A stretch of 64,000 nucleotides of DNA from Tannerellaceae bacterium (lineage in GTDB: Bacteria > Bacteroidota > Bacteroidia > Bacteroidales > Tannerellaceae). The stretch is from the NCBI GenBank assembly GCA_031255855.1, contig JAIRRS010000160.1:46906-110905 (forward strand). The letters are read 5' to 3'. The notes under the pieces were generated by a model that saw nothing but the letters and a program-made list of their open reading frames with translations, had not been told where the DNA came from and did no database searches. Position numbers and translations under genes: made by a program. Below are positions 26,977 to 37,725 of the stretch, in pieces (the stretch's first letter is position 1; the number at the start of each line of letters is the position of its first letter).

Positions 26977-28560
26977 ATGAGAAGATTTTTAACATCGCTC
27001 ATCACGATACTGGCTGTTACAAACCTGGAAGCCCAACAAGTTCCTAAATTAGTGGTTTGTATCACGGTAGACCAGTTACGCGGCGACTACATTGAATATT
27101 TTTACAATACGTTTGGCGACGGAGGGTTCAAACGCTTATTAAACCAAGGGATTGTTTATAAGAATGTTCGTTTTGAATTTTCAAACATCGACCAGGCCAC
27201 GGCTTTTGCCACTTTGTTTACAGGCGCGAATCCCTGTTTCCATGGGATAGCGTCGAATAAAATCTTCGATTTCGACCGCGAACAGGAGTTTCCGGTCTTG
27301 CACGATCCCAACTTCCTGGGCAATTTTACACGCGACAACTATTCGCCGAAAAAGCTATTCGCCTCTACCATTGGCGACGAACTGAAGATTGCTTCAAAGG
27401 GAAAAAGTGATGTGTTCGCTATTGCGCCGGACGCCGAAAGTTCGCTGCTGTCAGCCGGTAGTGCCGCTAATGCCGCTTTTTGGATTGACGATATCAATGG
27501 GAAATGGGCTACCACTACCTATTATAAGAACATTCCCTGGTATGTAGAACGTTACAACAACGGGTTGGAGTCGCTTCCGGTACGTCTGGACAAACTGGTC
27601 TGGACCCCATCTATCCCGGTAAACAAATACGACGCGTTTCCATATGCAACGAATGAAGTTTCATTTCGCCATACGTTTAATGCCGCTACGCGGGATTGTT
27701 ATCCCGACTTGAAAACGTCGCCGTTTGTAAATATTGAAGTCAACCGTTTAGCGCTCCAATTCCTGGAGTATGCCGGATTCGGCACGCGCCCCAACCCCGA
27801 CATGCTTTCGATTACCTATTATGCCGGCAATTTCAAACGGCTGATGGAGAAGGAATATTCACGTGAAATTCAAGATTTATACCACCAATTAGACAAAGAT
27901 ATAGAGAAACTGCTCGATGCACTAGACAAGAAAGTAGGGCTGAATAATACGCTTATTGTATTTACAGGATCAGGATACTTCAAAAGTATAGAAGACTATC
28001 CGGGAAGCGTGTTGGTAAATGGGGGTGATTTTTACCCCAAACGTTGCATTGCTCTGCTGAATATGTACCTGATGCAATTATACGGCCAAAAGAAATGGGT
28101 GACCGGCTATTACGACGGGCAAATCTACCTAAACCGGAAAACCATTGAAAACGAAAAAATCACATTAGAAGAAATTCAGAAAAAAGCGGCCGAATTTGTT
28201 TCCGAATTTTCCGGTGTACAATCGGTTATCACGGATTGCGCCCTACGAAATGGCGAATGGAATGAAGGAACAGCCAAATTTCGTAACGGGACACATTATT
28301 TAGGCCGCGGCGATATCATCATAGAATTACAACCCGGATGGAAAATTAATAATGAAATACAAGGCGAAAAAATAAAGGTAGTACGCAACAATGCCGTAGC
28401 TACCCCCTTGATATTCATGGGTGACGGATTAAAGCCAAAACACATTTACCGGGAAGTGAAAGCTACGGAAATAGCTCCGACCGTAACCCATATACTACGG
28501 ATAAGGCCACCGAATGCTACACAAGAACTACCGCTTTGGGAGTTGAAAATTAATAATTAA
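26977..28560 (+). CDS. Secreted alkaline-phosphatase-superfamily protein lacking most metal ligands
   Basis: A 527-residue exported protein, signal peptide ending LEAQ, aligned by eye to PafA-type monoesterases. The first metal Asp (VVCITVDQLRGDYIEYF, D32) and nucleophile Thr (AFATLFTGANPCFHGIASN, T79) are kept. The later zinc ligands are not. The PafA block STDYVGHxFGP is replaced here by TYYAGNFKRLMEKEYS. The Asp-His of TADHG is replaced by TGSGYF. The final His block near the C-terminus is replaced by KVVRNNAVATPLIFMG. An active two-zinc site is therefore unlikely. The gene lies 117 bases before secA. It is probably a binding or scaffold protein of the envelope; no function is assigned. 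The family call is firm; loss of activity is inferred. Confidence 0.82.
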   Translation: MRRFLTSLITILAVTNLEAQQVPKLVVCITVDQLRGDYIEYFYNTFGDGGFKRLLNQGIVYKNVRFEFSNIDQATAFATLFTGANPCFHGIASNKIFDFDREQEFPVLHDPNFLGNFTRDNYSPKKLFASTIGDELKIASKGKSDVFAIAPDAESSLLSAGSAANAAFWIDDINGKWATTTYYKNIPWYVERYNNGLESLPVRLDKLVWTPSIPVNKYDAFPYATNEVSFRHTFNAATRDCYPDLKTSPFVNIEVNRLALQFLEYAGFGTRPNPDMLSITYYAGNFKRLMEKEYSREIQDLYHQLDKDIEKLLDALDKKVGLNNTLIVFTGSGYFKSIEDYPGSVLVNGGDFYPKRCIALLNMYLMQLYGQKKWVTGYYDGQIYLNRKTIENEKITLEEIQKKAAEFVSEFSGVQSVITDCALRNGEWNEGTAKFRNGTHYLGRGDIIIELQPGWKINNEIQGEKIKVVRNNAVATPLIFMGDGLKPKHIYREVKATEIAPTVTHILRIRPPNATQELPLWELKINN

Positions 28561-28677
28561 AAACTCCCTATAACTTTAAAGAGAATAATTAACTAATACA
28601 AATATATGTGATAATTGAATCATGAGACATATTAATAATCGTCGACTGTCAACTGTCACTTTTCAATTAAAATAATC

Positions 28678-31600
28678 ATGGGATTTAATGAGTTTATGAC
28701 AAAGCTGTTTGGCAATAAGTCGCAGCGTGACCTTAAAGAAATCGACCCGTATGTTAAAAAAATACAGGAAGTCTACCCTTCCATTGAAGTATTGTCGAAC
28801 GACGAACTACGAGCTAAAACAGATGAAATAAAAGAACGTATCCAGGCATACGTAGCAACGGAACGCGCACGTGTACAGGAACTTCGAGCAGGAATAGACG
28901 ACAAGGAACTGGAAGAACGTGAAGCTATTTGGGCAGAAGTTGATAAAATAGAAAAAGAAATCACCGAAAAAATGGAGGAGATTCTGGAAGAATGCCTTCC
29001 CGAAGTATTTTCTATCGTAAAAGATACCGCCCGACGCTTCACCCAAAACGAAGAAATAGTTGTAACAGCCAATCAATTCGACCGGGATTTAGCAGCCAAG
29101 CACGATTTTGTACGTATTGAAGGCGATAAAGCAATTTATCAAAACCACTGGGAAGCAGGAGGTAACGAAATTACCTGGGACATGATACACTATGACGTGC
29201 AATTGTTTGGCGGCGTTGTGCTTCATAAAGGTAAAATCGCCGAAATGGCCACTGGTGAAGGTAAAACATTGGTAGCGACCCTGCCTGTATTCCTGAATGC
29301 CCTAACACGCAATGGCGTACACGTGGTAACAGTAAACGACTACCTTTCCAAACGCGACTCCGAGTGGATGGGTCCCCTGTATATGTTCCATGGATTATCC
29401 GTCGATTGTATCGACAAACACCAGCCCAACTCTGATGCCCGCCGTTTGGCATACAATGCCGATATCACTTTCGGGACTAATAATGAATTCGGTTTCGATT
29501 ATCTGCGCGATAACATGGCTATCAGCCCAAACGACCTGGTACAAAGAAAACATAATTACGCCATTGTCGACGAGGTAGACTCGGTATTAATTGACGATGC
29601 CCGTACGCCACTGATTATTTCGGGTCCGATACCAAGAGGTGAAGAACAACTCTTCGAACAATTCCGCCCGAACGTGGAAGTGGTAGTAAATGCCCAAAAG
29701 AATCTTACCACTAAACTGCTGGCCGAAGCCAAGCAAAAATTGGCAAGCGACGATCCGAAAGTGCAGGATGAAGGAAGCCTTTTACTTTATCGTTCATTTA
29801 AAGGAAACCCAAAGAATAAACCTTTGATTAAATTCTTGAGTGAATCAGGTATAAAAGCTGCTATGCTGAAAACAGAAGCTCTTTTTATGTCGGAAAACAA
29901 CCGTAATATGCCTAAACTGGTAAACGACATAAATATAGAGATTGAAGAAGAAAACAAAAAAAGAAAAAAAGAAAACGAAAAAATTGCTGAAGAAAACAAA
30001 ACCAGAATAGCAGAAGGTAAAGAAGCCCTCCCTTCAAAAGAAGAATTCAAATACGGCCCCAACAGCCTTTTCTACGTAATTGACGAAAAGCACAACAGCA
30101 TCGAATTGACTGATAAAGGTATTGATTTGCTGACTGGTAAATCAGACGACCCCAATTTCTTCGTATTGCCTGATATTGCCTCGGAATTGTCGCAACTGGA
30201 TAATATCCAAGGAACAGAAGAAGAAATCCAGGCGAAGAAAGATGAAATATTGGCCAACTACTCGGTGAAAAGCGAGCGCGTGCATACAATCAATCAATTA
30301 CTGAAAGCCTATACTTTATTTGAAAAAGACGACGAGTATGTCGTGATAGATAACAAGGTAATGATTGTTGACGAACAAACCGGACGTATTATGGAAGGCC
30401 GTCGTTATTCAGACGGTTTACACCAAGCTATTGAAGCCAAAGAACGCGTGAAGGTGGAAGCTGCTACCCAAACATTCGCAACCATCACATTACAGAACTA
30501 CTTCCGCATGTATCATAAACTGGCAGGTATGACAGGTACGGCAGAAACGGAAGCAGGCGAATTCTGGGATATCTATAAATTAGATGTAGTAGTAATCCCG
30601 ACAAACCGCCCGATTGCCCGTAATGATATGAACGACCGCATCTATAAGACAAAACGCGAGAAGTACAATGCCGTAATCGAAGAAATCAATGAATTGATAG
30701 AAGCTGGTCGTCCTGTTTTGGTAGGTACTACTTCGGTAGAAATATCAGAATTGTTAAGCCGCATGCTCACGATGCGTAAGATTAAGCACAATGTGTTGAA
30801 TGCCAAGCTGCACCAACGCGAAGCCGAGATTGTTGCCCAAGCAGGCCAAAGCGGAACTGTTACGATAGCAACCAATATGGCAGGTCGTGGTACCGACATT
30901 AAGCTGTCGCCCGAAGTAAAAGCCGCCGGTGGTTTGGCGATTATCGGTACCGAACGCCACGAAAGCCGTCGTGTAGACCGTCAGTTACGCGGACGTTCCG
31001 GACGTCAAGGAGACCCGGGTTCTTCCGTATTTTTTGTGTCTTTGGAAGACGACTTGATGCGATTGTTCGCTTCCGAAAAGATCGCCAGCCTGATGGACAG
31101 GATGGGTTTCAAAGAAGGCGAAGTGCTGGAACATACCATGTTGAGCAAATCCGTAGAGCGTGCGCAAAAGAAAGTTGAAGAAAACAACTTTGGTATCCGT
31201 AAACGTTTGTTGGAATACGACGACGTAATGAATTCGCAACGAAATGTGATTTATACCCGCCGCCGCCATGCCTTGATGGGAGAACGTATTGGCCTTGACG
31301 TATTGAATACGATCTACGATAACTCAACTTCCATTATTGAACAACATACAGAGGTTACGGATTATGAAAATTTCAGACTCGAACTGTTCCGAACATTCGC
31401 CATGGAGTCTCCGTTTACGGAAGAAGAATTCAGGGAGACTAAACCAAAAGAACTGACAGACAAGCTCTTTGAAGGAGCCTTGAATATATTCAAACGCCGT
31501 ATGGAAAGAATCGTACAAGTGGCAAATCCGGTAATCAAACAAGTATACGAAACACAAGGCGCCCAGTATGAAAACATCCTGATTCCGATAACAGACGGCA

Positions 31601-32154
31601 AACGGATGTATAATATCTCTTGCAACTTGAAAGAAGCCTACGATACGGAATGTAAAGCCATATCCAAGGCGTTCCAGAAATCCATCGTACTACATACGAT
31701 TGACGAATCATGGAAAGAGCATTTGCGCGAAATGGATGAACTTCGCCATTCCGTACAGAATGCCAGCTATGAAAACAAAGATCCTCTGTTGATTTACAAA
31801 CTGGAATCGTACAACCTGTTCAAATCAATGGTGGATTCTATGAACAAAAAGACAGCCAGCATCCTGATGCGCGGACAAATCCCTGTAAGAGAAGAAGCTC
31901 CCGGACACGATGGACGCAGGGTGGATGTTCGACAAGCGGCAGAACAGAGACGGCAAGACATGAGCCGTTACCGCACAGAAAAGAGCGATGTGACCAGAGG
32001 AAGTGGTGAATCGTTACAACAAAAACCTCCTGTAGGCCCTACCCAACCTCGCCAACAGACGCCAGTCCGCGTAGAAAAGAGAGTAGGAAGAAACGACCCA
32101 TGCCCTTGCGGAAGCGGCAAAAAATATAAAAACTGCCACGGCAAAGGATTATAA
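28678..32154 (+). CDS. secA: Preprotein translocase ATPase SecA
   Basis: Motor ATPase that drives secretory proteins through SecYEG. It has 1158 residues, long like other Bacteroidetes SecA proteins because of insertions such as the Lys/Glu-rich stretch near residues 420-450. Motifs include Walker [83 protein letters not shown] and GRGTDIKL with [15 protein letters not shown]. The C-terminus ends in the zinc-binding SEC-C motif [20 protein letters not shown] strong terminator follows the stop. The upstream 117 bases contain no obvious promoter box. Confidence 0.98.
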   Translation: MGFNEFMTKLFGNKSQRDLKEIDPYVKKIQEVYPSIEVLSNDELRAKTDEIKERIQAYVATERARVQELRAGIDDKELEEREAIWAEVDKIEKEITEKMEEILEECLPEVFSIVKDTARRFTQNEEIVVTANQFDRDLAAKHDFVRIEGDKAIYQNHWEAGGNEITWDMIHYDVQLFGGVVLHKGKIAEMATGEGKTLVATLPVFLNALTRNGVHVVTVNDYLSKRDSEWMGPLYMFHGLSVDCIDKHQPNSDARRLAYNADITFGTNNEFGFDYLRDNMAISPNDLVQRKHNYAIVDEVDSVLIDDARTPLIISGPIPRGEEQLFEQFRPNVEVVVNAQKNLTTKLLAEAKQKLASDDPKVQDEGSLLLYRSFKGNPKNKPLIKFLSESGIKAAMLKTEALFMSENNRNMPKLVNDINIEIEEENKKRKKENEKIAEENKTRIAEGKEALPSKEEFKYGPNSLFYVIDEKHNSIELTDKGIDLLTGKSDDPNFFVLPDIASELSQLDNIQGTEEEIQAKKDEILANYSVKSERVHTINQLLKAYTLFEKDDEYVVIDNKVMIVDEQTGRIMEGRRYSDGLHQAIEAKERVKVEAATQTFATITLQNYFRMYHKLAGMTGTAETEAGEFWDIYKLDVVVIPTNRPIARNDMNDRIYKTKREKYNAVIEEINELIEAGRPVLVGTTSVEISELLSRMLTMRKIKHNVLNAKLHQREAEIVAQAGQSGTVTIATNMAGRGTDIKLSPEVKAAGGLAIIGTERHESRRVDRQLRGRSGRQGDPGSSVFFVSLEDDLMRLFASEKIASLMDRMGFKEGEVLEHTMLSKSVERAQKKVEENNFGIRKRLLEYDDVMNSQRNVIYTRRRHALMGERIGLDVLNTIYDNSTSIIEQHTEVTDYENFRLELFRTFAMESPFTEEEFRETKPKELTDKLFEGALNIFKRRMERIVQVANPVIKQVYETQGAQYENILIPITDGKRMYNISCNLKEAYDTECKAISKAFQKSIVLHTIDESWKEHLREMDELRHSVQNASYENKDPLLIYKLESYNLFKSMVDSMNKKTASILMRGQIPVREEAPGHDGRRVDVRQAAEQRRQDMSRYRTEKSDVTRGSGESLQQKPPVGPTQPRQQTPVRVEKRVGRNDPCPCGSGKKYKNCHGKGL

Positions 32155-32174
32155 AACCTAACAAAGAATATTTA

Positions 32175-32212
32175 ACACGGAGTTTTTATATCTTATAATG
32201 AAAACTCCGTGT
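32175..32212. terminator. Bidirectional terminator between secA and the GH51 gene
   Basis: A perfect 12-bp stem (ACACGGAGTTTT at 32175-32186, AAAACTCCGTGT at 32201-32212) with a 14-base loop and T-rich flank TCTTTCGTTTTTATT. It sits between two convergent genes and can serve both. Confidence 0.9.
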
Positions 32213-32239
32213 CTTTCGTTTTTATTCTTAAAAACATCA

Positions 32240-34666
32240 TCATTCAATAGGTAAAACCAAAACTGTTACGGAATTAGCAGGAAAATTGTATATCAGATTC
32301 TTGTTTCGGGGAAAAGAAATCGTTTCTTCAACAGGCACAATCTTGTTTGGATATTCGAATGTATTCCGAACATTGGCAATACCGGACAACTGAATCAACT
32401 GCACATTCCTTTTGATGCGAGCGCCAGAGATATGAATCTCGGTTTTTTCTTCATGGCGTGCAGTGTTTACCACTTTCAAAATAACAGCATTTTTCTCCCT
32501 GTCTAATGTCGCAAGGGAAACAAGCGAGGGTAATGGAGACAATATCGCCTCATGTAATACCACACCATCTACCAAACAACGTACGGTATCATTTATACAA
32601 CTGATTTTCAAGTTGTACCACCGGTCATTTTCTATATTGAAGGGCTTTGGAGAAGCAAGTGTATCCCTGACAGATCCGGCCTGATAGTACAATTCACTCT
32701 CCAACGAACCGAGTGTCATGCAAATATATTCGGCTTCTTCTTCTCTCAAACCGTTATCACGCACAAGCAAACGTATCGTTTCGTTTCCTTTAATACGCCG
32801 AAATCTGGCAGTAAAATCATAATTATATAATGTGGAGTCTCCTGCCGGAATTGAATTCAAATGAGCGGAAGCCAACATTAAACTATCTTCTACCCATTCA
32901 TTATTCACTCTTATATTCCTTATCTCATATCCATTGCCGGATACTTCAATACAAGCCTGTCCTGCCGCAACTTGTGGTTTGAGGAATGTATTTACTGTTG
33001 TACCCAACAAATTATCACCTCTGTATTTATTAAACATTTGTAGTAAATAATAAGAAGGAGATGCTACAACGTATGTATGATTGAATAAAAGAAGCGGATA
33101 GCGTTGTAATTCGTATGAATCATTACCTAAAACCGACGCGTAGGCTAATTTTTTTACACTTTCCGGACTTGCCTCGGCCGCAATCAACAAGCAGGCCTCA
33201 GCCACAGCAGCGCGAAGAGTCCCTTGCGTATTCCTGTCTATCGTAGACAACTCTCCGATAAATATATCCGGGGATTGACGTTGATAATTCCTTTCGAAAC
33301 GATTATGATTAGTTATAAAAAAAGTTTCCTTCGAATAGAAATGTTCATCTGCCCAATCATTCCGGCTTTGATTCCTCAAACGCGAACTACTGATAACCAA
33401 AATATCCGGATAGGCTGTATTTATAGCTTCTTTGAACAGTTCAAACTTGCGGTTATAGTCTTGTCCGTAGTTTTCACTTCCTATTTCCACATATTTCAGA
33501 TTGAAAGGTTCACGATGACCGTTTGCGGCACGTATCGCCCCCCAGACAGAGTCGGCCGGTCGATTGGCATAAGCAATAGCATCCAGCACATCTCCTATCC
33601 GTTTATCCATCTGCGAAATATCTTCATGGTGCGGAGATTGCTTTTGATTGGTTATACCACTGTTTACTACATATAACGGTTCGGCTTTCAAATCTTCACA
33701 CATCTGCAAAAACTCATGAAAGCCCATGCCGTTTGTGCTCTCATACCCCCAGATATTCCAGAAATGTTTCCGTCCGGCTATATCACCGATACTTTCTTTC
33801 CATTCCGGATATGTTCCGGCAGCATATCCCTCCGCGAAACTACCTCCTGGAAAACGAATAAAGGAAGGCTTTAATTCCGCTATCCGTTCCATCAAATCAA
33901 GTCTTTGCCCATTCGAACGGTTATTCCAGGTTTTTTCGGGCATAAGGGAAACAACATCAAGCCAAAAGAAAGTAGTACTGTCTGAGGAAAAGGTAAGAAG
34001 TGCATTTTCCGCATCTTCATTTGCAATAAAGGAACATTGTATTTTCCTCCAATCGAAAGAAGGCGTATACTGGAATACGTTACTCAACACTTTAGAAACG
34101 GAAGAGTCTTCCAGTGCCACTTGTATAACCTGTGGAGTTACAGAAGTAGCCGTGCGGGTATAAAACGACAAATTGTACCTTTCACCTTTATGGATAGCTA
34201 TTCCGTTGTAACCTTCGGCAACAACCCCTCCCCTTCCTGAGGCCGGGGCATAGACGTAAACCATCAGCGAACGTTGGTTTTTATCGTTAATCGCTTTTTT
34301 ATTATCGGCAACGATATACGTATTCGGAGCAATCGCAGACCAACCGGGAATTGAATCAGGACGTATAAAAGGAATTGTCCGTCCATTAGGGGTGATTAGA
34401 ACTTCATTTCCGGCATCATACAAACAATAAGGAGGGACGACACCTTCTTCAAAACTTCCGTTGCGAATAAGCTCTGCATATATGCCACCATCTATTGCAT
34501 GGTTTATTTCCTCTATTGTTAGCCCATATAGTTCTTTATTTACCGGGTATGCGAAACCTTCTGTCTCAATTACTATAGAAGAAGTTACCGGAAGTTCCGG
34601 TCGGCATCCGGATATAAGCATCAAGCAAATCAGAAAAACAACGGGCATTTGTGTTGAAACACGCAT
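32240..34666 (-). CDS. GH51 alpha-L-arabinofuranosidase lipoprotein
   Basis: Removes terminal arabinofuranose from arabinoxylan, arabinan or related glycans. The ATG at 34664-34666 (MRVSTQMPVVFLICLMLISGC) gives an 808-residue lipoprotein with lipobox LISGC. An N-terminal carbohydrate-binding-like jelly roll (about 65-255, ELIRNGSFEEGVVPPYCLYD to FFWLDVVSLMPEKTW) precedes the GH51 barrel, FIRFPGGSFAEGY. The acid/base is in YVEIGSENYGQDYN and the nucleophile in IFIGELSTIDRN. A beta-rich tail follows. The gene stands alone between two terminated or promoter regions, about 18 kb from the xylan locus, but could supply it with debranched chains. Whether it faces the surface or the periplasm is not clear. 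Confidence 0.93.
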   Translation of the reverse strand: MRVSTQMPVVFLICLMLISGCRPELPVTSSIVIETEGFAYPVNKELYGLTIEEINHAIDGGIYAELIRNGSFEEGVVPPYCLYDAGNEVLITPNGRTIPFIRPDSIPGWSAIAPNTYIVADNKKAINDKNQRSLMVYVYAPASGRGGVVAEGYNGIAIHKGERYNLSFYTRTATSVTPQVIQVALEDSSVSKVLSNVFQYTPSFDWRKIQCSFIANEDAENALLTFSSDSTTFFWLDVVSLMPEKTWNNRSNGQRLDLMERIAELKPSFIRFPGGSFAEGYAAGTYPEWKESIGDIAGRKHFWNIWGYESTNGMGFHEFLQMCEDLKAEPLYVVNSGITNQKQSPHHEDISQMDKRIGDVLDAIAYANRPADSVWGAIRAANGHREPFNLKYVEIGSENYGQDYNRKFELFKEAINTAYPDILVISSSRLRNQSRNDWADEHFYSKETFFITNHNRFERNYQRQSPDIFIGELSTIDRNTQGTLRAAVAEACLLIAAEASPESVKKLAYASVLGNDSYELQRYPLLLFNHTYVVASPSYYLLQMFNKYRGDNLLGTTVNTFLKPQVAAGQACIEVSGNGYEIRNIRVNNEWVEDSLMLASAHLNSIPAGDSTLYNYDFTARFRRIKGNETIRLLVRDNGLREEEAEYICMTLGSLESELYYQAGSVRDTLASPKPFNIENDRWYNLKISCINDTVRCLVDGVVLHEAILSPLPSLVSLATLDREKNAVILKVVNTARHEEKTEIHISGARIKRNVQLIQLSGIANVRNTFEYPNKIVPVEETISFPRNKNLIYNFPANSVTVLVLPIE

Positions 34667-34702
34667 CGGTAAATATTCTCTTAATTCTGATAAATTGTTG
34701 CG

Positions 34703-34710
34703 CAAATGTA
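34703..34710 (-). promoter_or_regulatory. Promoter -7 box for the GH51 gene
   Basis: TACATTTG on the minus strand fits TAnnTTTG, 37 bases before the GH51 ATG. Confidence 0.5.
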
Positions 34711-34826
34711 GTGAAAATTCTATAACAAACGCTTAATGAATGTGCCATAAGCCCTCAAATGAGTAACAAATTAAAATAAATAACAACTATTTACTTCTAA
34801 TAGGCTGATAAGTCAAAGTATTTTGA

Positions 34827-34834
34827 TAAATTTG
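34827..34834 (+). promoter_or_regulatory. Promoter -7 box for the REC-kinase gene
   Basis: TAAATTTG fits TAnnTTTG, 25 bases before the ATG at 34859. Confidence 0.5.
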
Positions 34835-34858
34835 TGAAATGATAGAACAATAATTTGC

Positions 34859-35977
34859 ATGAAAAACTTTGCATCAGAATACACTATACTCATCGTCGAC
34901 GACGTTCCAACAAACGTTATGCTTGTCCAAGCTATTTTAAAAAAGGAAGGCTATTCACTCCTTACCGTCGACAATGGGCCTAAAGCACTGGAAATTGCCC
35001 GGGAAAAACATCCTAACATTATATTGCTGGATATCATGATGCCGGAAATGGACGGTTATGAAGTTTTGCAACGGTTGAAAAGCAATCCCGACACAAATGA
35101 TATCCCTGTCATCATCATGTCGGCATTGAGTGATATGCCAAGCATTGTAAAAGGATATCAGCTAGGAGCCACCGAATATGTAACCAAGCCTTTCCAACGT
35201 GAAGAACTCGTTAAACGTATCGCTCACCGATTCGAACTTTATAGCATCGAGCGAATCAAGCAAGAATTGGAAGCGGCCATCGAATCGAGGGATATGCTTT
35301 ACTCCATCATATCACGAGATTTACGGACTCCTTTAGGTTCGATGAAGATGATGAACAATTCCATACTGAAAGTGATTGACAAAGAAAAAGTAGGAGAAGA
35401 CACATATGAAATGCTCCTCTTGATGAATAAGACATCTGAAGAAACATTCCAATTACTGGATAACCTAACAAAATGGTCGAAATTCAGTCAAAACAAATCC
35501 CAACCGCATAAACAAAAGACTGACATCAATAGCTTAATTGAATTGATTATCACCCTGTACCAACCTATAGCTGAATTAAAACAGGTAACCATCTCCAGTC
35601 ACGACACCAGTACAAGCCTCATCGGTTTCATTGATGTAGACATGATAAAGACAATTATCCGAAACCTGCTTTCCAATGCCATCAAGTATAACTTCGAAGG
35701 AGGAACCGTAATCATCTCAACCCGGATGGAAGAAAACTATATGCATTTCAGCATCAAAGATTCCGGAAAAGGGATTAAAGAAGAAGACAAAGACAAACTG
35801 TTAAGCTCGGAACATTTCTCAACCTTCGGAACAAACAATGAACATGGATCCGGATTAGGAATCATGATTTGTAAAGCTTTTGTTGAAATGCATGAAGGAA
35901 AATTCTGGTTTAAATCGGAAGAAGGAAAAGGAACAACATTCTTTTTTACACTGAAAATTCGCGACAATGAGGATTGA
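34859..35977 (+). CDS. Soluble REC-histidine-kinase hybrid with Arg in place of the H-box His
   Basis: A 372-residue cytoplasmic protein with no membrane segment. The receiver domain (about 8-125) has the acidic pair DD at 14-15, phospho-acceptor D58 (ILLDIMMPEMDGYE) and K110 (YVTKPF). A coiled linker leads to a HisKA-like region whose H-box reads IISRDLRTPLGSMKM. Position 153 is Arg (codon CGA), where active kinases have His. The ATPase domain looks intact: N-box NLLSNAIKYN (N273), G1 DSGKGI and G2 GSGLGIMICKA. Autophosphorylation on this His is therefore impossible. The protein may act by ATP binding, phosphatase activity, or as a receiver-controlled partner of another kinase. It is transcribed alone and ends at a bidirectional terminator. 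Confidence 0.9.
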   Translation: MKNFASEYTILIVDDVPTNVMLVQAILKKEGYSLLTVDNGPKALEIAREKHPNIILLDIMMPEMDGYEVLQRLKSNPDTNDIPVIIMSALSDMPSIVKGYQLGATEYVTKPFQREELVKRIAHRFELYSIERIKQELEAAIESRDMLYSIISRDLRTPLGSMKMMNNSILKVIDKEKVGEDTYEMLLLMNKTSEETFQLLDNLTKWSKFSQNKSQPHKQKTDINSLIELIITLYQPIAELKQVTISSHDTSTSLIGFIDVDMIKTIIRNLLSNAIKYNFEGGTVIISTRMEENYMHFSIKDSGKGIKEEDKDKLLSSEHFSTFGTNNEHGSGLGIMICKAFVEMHEGKFWFKSEEGKGTTFFFTLKIRDNED

Positions 35978-36050
35978 ATAGGTGTCAGGAGAATACGAAT
36001 TTCTTTCGTAAATAGCGCAAAGTGTATACAACTTTCTTTTCCCAATAAAT

Positions 36051-36088
36051 AAAAACGGCTGTCTTCGTTGGAAGGAACAGCCGTTTTT
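36051..36088. terminator. Bidirectional terminator after the REC-kinase and mmdB
   Basis: A 12-bp perfect stem (AAAAACGGCTGT at 36051-36062, ACAGCCGTTTTT at 36077-36088) with a small inner CTTC/GAAG pair, followed by T-rich sequence on both strands. It separates two convergent genes. Confidence 0.92.
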
Positions 36089-36107
36089 GTTTATTCCTAT
36101 AATATTT

Positions 36108-37268
36108 TTACACCAGGAATCCCAACAATATACCGGCAGCAACAGCTGAACCGATTACACCTGCTACGTTCGGACCCATAGCATGCATCAACAGATAGTT
36201 GGTCGCATCATATTCCAAACCCACCAACTGGGAAATACGCGCCGAGTCCGGAACGGCAGACACGCCGGAGTTACCGATAAGCGGATTAATCTTATTTCCT
36301 TTTTTCAGGAATAAGTTAAAAAACTTTACAAATAAAATACCGGCACAAGTCGCAATTACGAATGATAACGCCCCTAATCCGAATATCTTAACAGAATTCA
36401 ATGTCAGGAATTGGGTAGCTTGCGTAGAAGCACCTACCGTCACACCCAACAAAATTGTGATTGTATCAATCAGTGGACCGCGGGCTGTTTCAGCCAAACG
36501 ACGGGTTACACCACTTTCCTTCAACAAGTTTCCAAAAAACAACATACCCAGCAATGGTAAGCCGGAAGGAACAAGGAAACAAGTCAACAACAAACCTACA
36601 ATCGGGAAAATGATCTTCTCCGTAGAAGATACGACCCTCGGAGGTTTCATCCGGATTACCCGTTCTTTCTTCGTTGTCAGCAAACGCATAAAAGGAGGCT
36701 GTATAATAGGTACCAAAGCCATATACGAATAGGCCGATACTGCGATAGCTCCCATCAGGTTAGGCGCCAGTTTGGATGAAAGGAAGATTGCCGTAGGGCC
36801 GTCTGCGCCACCGATAATACCAATAGCTCCTGCCTGGTTCGGCTCAAATCCCATCTGAAGGGCAATAATATAAGCTCCGAAGATACCAAATTGGGCTGCC
36901 GCGCCAATCAACATGAGTTTAGGATTGGATATCAATGCCGAAAAGTCGGTCATCGCCCCAATCCCCAGGAATATCAATGGTGGATACCACCCTTGCACAA
37001 CCCCTTGGTAGAGGATGTTAAGTACGGAACCTTCTTCATAAATACCGATTTGCAGTCCGGCATCTTTGAAAGGAATATTTCCTATCAATATACCAAACCC
37101 TATAGGTATAAGAAGCATCGGTTCGAATTCATATCTGATTGCCAGGAATATAAACAACAACCCTACGACGAGCATTATCAAATGCTCCGGCGTTGCGTTA
37201 TAAAATCCCGTATAGGTAAGAAACAGCTGAAGGTTCTCACCAAGGAATGATAAAAAACTCTCTTGCAT
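36108..37268 (-). CDS. mmdB: Na+-translocating decarboxylase subunit beta (methylmalonyl-CoA decarboxylase)
   Basis: The 386-residue membrane subunit that decarboxylates carboxybiotin and exports sodium. It has about ten hydrophobic segments and the family blocks PLIFLGIGAMTDFSALISNP, GIIGGADGPTAIFLSSKLAP, SAYSYMALVPIIQPP, LGNLLKESGV-like FGNLLKESGVTRRL and NSGVSAVPDSARISQ. The Asp in GGADGP and the polar residues of helix VIII form the sodium path in characterised relatives. It is the last gene of the operon mce-mmdA-oadG-mmdC-mmdB, four bases after mmdC. The context with an epimerase points to methylmalonyl-CoA rather than oxaloacetate or glutaconyl-CoA. Confidence 0.93.
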   Translation of the reverse strand: MQESFLSFLGENLQLFLTYTGFYNATPEHLIMLVVGLLFIFLAIRYEFEPMLLIPIGFGILIGNIPFKDAGLQIGIYEEGSVLNILYQGVVQGWYPPLIFLGIGAMTDFSALISNPKLMLIGAAAQFGIFGAYIIALQMGFEPNQAGAIGIIGGADGPTAIFLSSKLAPNLMGAIAVSAYSYMALVPIIQPPFMRLLTTKKERVIRMKPPRVVSSTEKIIFPIVGLLLTCFLVPSGLPLLGMLFFGNLLKESGVTRRLAETARGPLIDTITILLGVTVGASTQATQFLTLNSVKIFGLGALSFVIATCAGILFVKFFNLFLKKGNKINPLIGNSGVSAVPDSARISQLVGLEYDATNYLLMHAMGPNVAGVIGSAVAAGILLGFLV

Positions 37269-37272
37269 ATTC

Positions 37273-37704
37273 TTAACCGATTACAACGAGATCTGCATTC
37301 TCCAACACAGAGTCGCCTTTGTTTACTTTTATTTCTTTAATTACCCCGTTACGGTCGGCATTGATACTATTCTCCATTTTCATGGCTTCAAGGACAATAA
37401 TTGTTTGCCCTCTTTTTACCGTATCACCCACCTTGCATTTCACATCCAGGATAACACCGGGTAGCGGAGACTTGACTGAACCTTGTGATGCGGCAGCAAC
37501 CGGACGGGCAACCACCGGCTCCCCGGAAGCCGTAGTCGGAGCTTGAGCAGGCCTTTTGATAGTAACCACTTGCTTCTTTGCCGGCTTTTCCATTTTCACT
37601 TTATAAGGTGTTCCGTTTACTTCCACTTCAGCAATATCTTCTACTACCGAATTGATATGCACCTTATATACATTACCATTGATTGTATATTTAAAACTTT
37701 TCAT
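37273..37704 (-). CDS. mmdC: Biotin carboxyl carrier subunit of the decarboxylase
   Basis: A 143-residue carrier. A short N-terminal beta domain (1-45) leads through a Pro/Ala/Thr-rich flexible linker (about 46-78) to a biotinyl domain. The biotin-accepting Lys is K109 in VLEAMKMENSI. SPLPGVILDVKCKVGDTVKRG (two blocks) is the usual hammerhead start. It shuttles carbon dioxide from the MmdA carboxyltransferase to MmdB in the membrane. It lies 21 bases after the OadG-type gene and four bases before mmdB. Confidence 0.95.
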   Translation of the reverse strand: MKSFKYTINGNVYKVHINSVVEDIAEVEVNGTPYKVKMEKPAKKQVVTIKRPAQAPTTASGEPVVARPVAAASQGSVKSPLPGVILDVKCKVGDTVKRGQTIIVLEAMKMENSINADRNGVIKEIKVNKGDSVLENADLVVIG

Positions 37705-37725
37705 TCTTTGTTTGCTTTTAGATAA

